From: Ornithodoros turicata
Taxonomy: Eukaryota; Arthropoda; Arachnida; Ixodida; Argasidae
Reading direction: 5' to 3'
Assembly (NCBI RefSeq): GCF_037126465.1
Contig: NC_088203.1
Coordinates: forward strand, 104,928,409-104,992,408
DNA length: 64,000 bases
Shown: piece by piece, positions 62,878 through 64,000 of the stretch
How positions within the stretch are numbered: the stretch's first letter is position 1
Layout: each line of letters starts with the position of its first letter
Made by a program: the position numbers and the translations under genes
Notes under the pieces: generated by a model
Database searches by the model: none
Seen by the model: only the letters and a program-made list of their open reading frames with translations
Told to the model about the DNA's origin: nothing

Positions 62878-63339
62878 AAAAGAAGAGAGAAAAAAAAAAC
62901 AGCCTGTAAAGCGTGCTTTGGCTGCCGCATTGTACTGTAATGCAGTGAAGCAAACTTGCACCGGCAGTGCGTTCGAGCAAATGAAAAAAAAGGGGGCAGA
63001 AGAAGCCAAGTGTTGTAACGACAAGCACACACAGCCATTTCTTTTCGTCTTCTTTTTTTTTCTTTTTTCAGCAGTCTTTTTTTGTTGTTATTATTATCAT
63101 TGAACGTCAGCCCCACCTAAGGTAGGTCGTCTGTTCAAACTCATCAGCGACCAAAGAAGTACACAACATTTCGAGCACGAGAACTATTCGTAGGTCTTCA
63201 GCGGTGACAGGGCGTCTTCCACCCTGTTCAGGTGTTAGCATCGAAATACTGATACTAACACCGGGTTACCCGACGTGGTTTTGCCATCCTTACATGACAC
63301 GCTTATATGCTCTCCAGCCTATTCTCATTTTCTCACGTA
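62878..63339. other. No recognisable feature
   Basis: A-rich and T-rich tracts lie at 62875-62900 and 63040-63085. No gene was recognised. Confidence 0.4.
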
Positions 63340-63570
63340 CAGATGTGCACAGATGGAGAGAGGACAGCAGAAAGAAGTGGGGGACAGGGGGATTAGTATG
63401 CGTCCAGGGCCGACTTCAGGGGGAACTGTGATTCGTCTGGAAAGTCTTCGGAAAGCCCAAGGAAAACTTCAGACAGCACAGCGGGTGGTAAGATTCGAAC
63501 CCAGCACGACCTTGGCTAACCCCAACGACCGGGACGCCTTAATCCGCTCGGCTAGCTATGCCGCTGGTAA
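63340..63570 (-). mobile_element. tRNA(Leu)-like SINE
   Basis: On the minus strand the head reads GGCATAGCTAGCCGAGCGGA, followed by a long variable arm and GGGTTCGAATCTTACCACCC (B box near 63500). The body contains CCTGAAGTCGGCCCTGGACG. TAGCCGAGCGG suits a class II tRNA A box. The tail ends near 63345 with CTGTGCACATCTGT. No target duplication was found. Confidence 0.8.
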
Positions 63571-64000
63571 GAATAAATATACAAAAACGCAGTGTCAACA
63601 TAATTTTCTGTTGTCACGTAGCAAACAGCATCATTTGCTGATCTTTCACATGTAGAACGTAAAAAGGCAAGATCAAAACCATAACATATCCCCTGATAAC
63701 ATATCCAATTATAACCCGTTGCGGGGAACAGCAATTACGGACCTCAGGTACGGTAATTATGACGTATTAAAGGCGGACGTGCGAGTGTCAATGCTTGTTG
63801 AAGCATTCCGCTTTGGGTTGCGCCTGTAACACGCGTATGCACGGTACATACGCGTTAATACCTGCCGCCTTCTCATACGCCGCTGTCGTGGGAACGAAAA
63901 CGGAAGAGGCAATGCTTTTCATTCTCGTTTAGTCTGTCACTAAGGAGACCGGTCGGGATGGCACGCGCACAATTATATTAACAATTAGTGGTAATCTGAC
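63571..64000. other. No recognisable feature
   Basis: ATAACATATCC words repeat near 63682-63710. No coding or repeat similarity was recognised up to the window end. Confidence 0.4.

Overview
The window looks like intergenic or intronic DNA from an arthropod, most likely an ixodid tick or close chelicerate. The organism is an inference: tRNA-derived SINEs, several non-LTR retrotransposon 3' ends and MITE families resemble what I know of tick genomes, but no host gene confirms it. I recognise no host exon, rRNA or functional tRNA. Almost everything that can be supported is mobile-element sequence, and long open frames are scarce and about as frequent as chance predicts.

Layout. 0-13 kb holds scattered TIR elements (2.56-3.09, 6.24-6.76, 7.15-8.15, 11.21-12.03 kb), a four-unit minisatellite (9.6-9.9 kb) and SINEs. 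14.4-16.4 kb carries two broken non-LTR retrotransposon tails in opposite orientation and a complete SINE with a 13-bp target duplication. 18-26.6 kb holds a TIR element split by a palindromic MITE, another non-LTR tail and three further foldback elements. 28-43 kb is the densest part: thirteen full-length copies of one palindromic MITE superfamily (5'-CACTC...GAGTG-3', about 235-255 bp, nearly loopless), plus a TTAA-flanked element, a hAT MITE and LINE tails. 47-50 kb holds two copies of one hAT family in opposite orientation, each with an 8-bp target duplication. 51-64 kb holds a LINE tail with an in-frame microsatellite, SINEs, a TTA-flanked PIF/Harbinger-like element, a candidate LTR, and a 752-bp hAT element that still encodes the C-terminal dimerisation region of its transposase and sits inside a SINE.

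The most interesting material is the CACTC palindrome superfamily (local names PAL-A, PAL-B, PAL-C). The copies share about 55 bp of outer arm but carry different palindromic cores. Fourteen of fifteen measurable copies have matching 2-bp flanks, and these are always pyrimidine-purine (TA, CA, TG or CG) rather than strictly TA. In at least one copy both arms share the same private substitutions, which implies one arm was copied from the other. One copy (29.2 kb) appears to record a fold-back event: 46 bp of its left flank is repeated, inverted, beyond its right end, at the 5' junction of a LINE insertion whose 15-bp target duplication is the MITE terminus itself. Nested insertions (36.2 kb, 18.3 kb, 61.9 kb, 49.5 kb, 60.4 kb) give a relative chronology. 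No autonomous source of the palindromes lies in the window.
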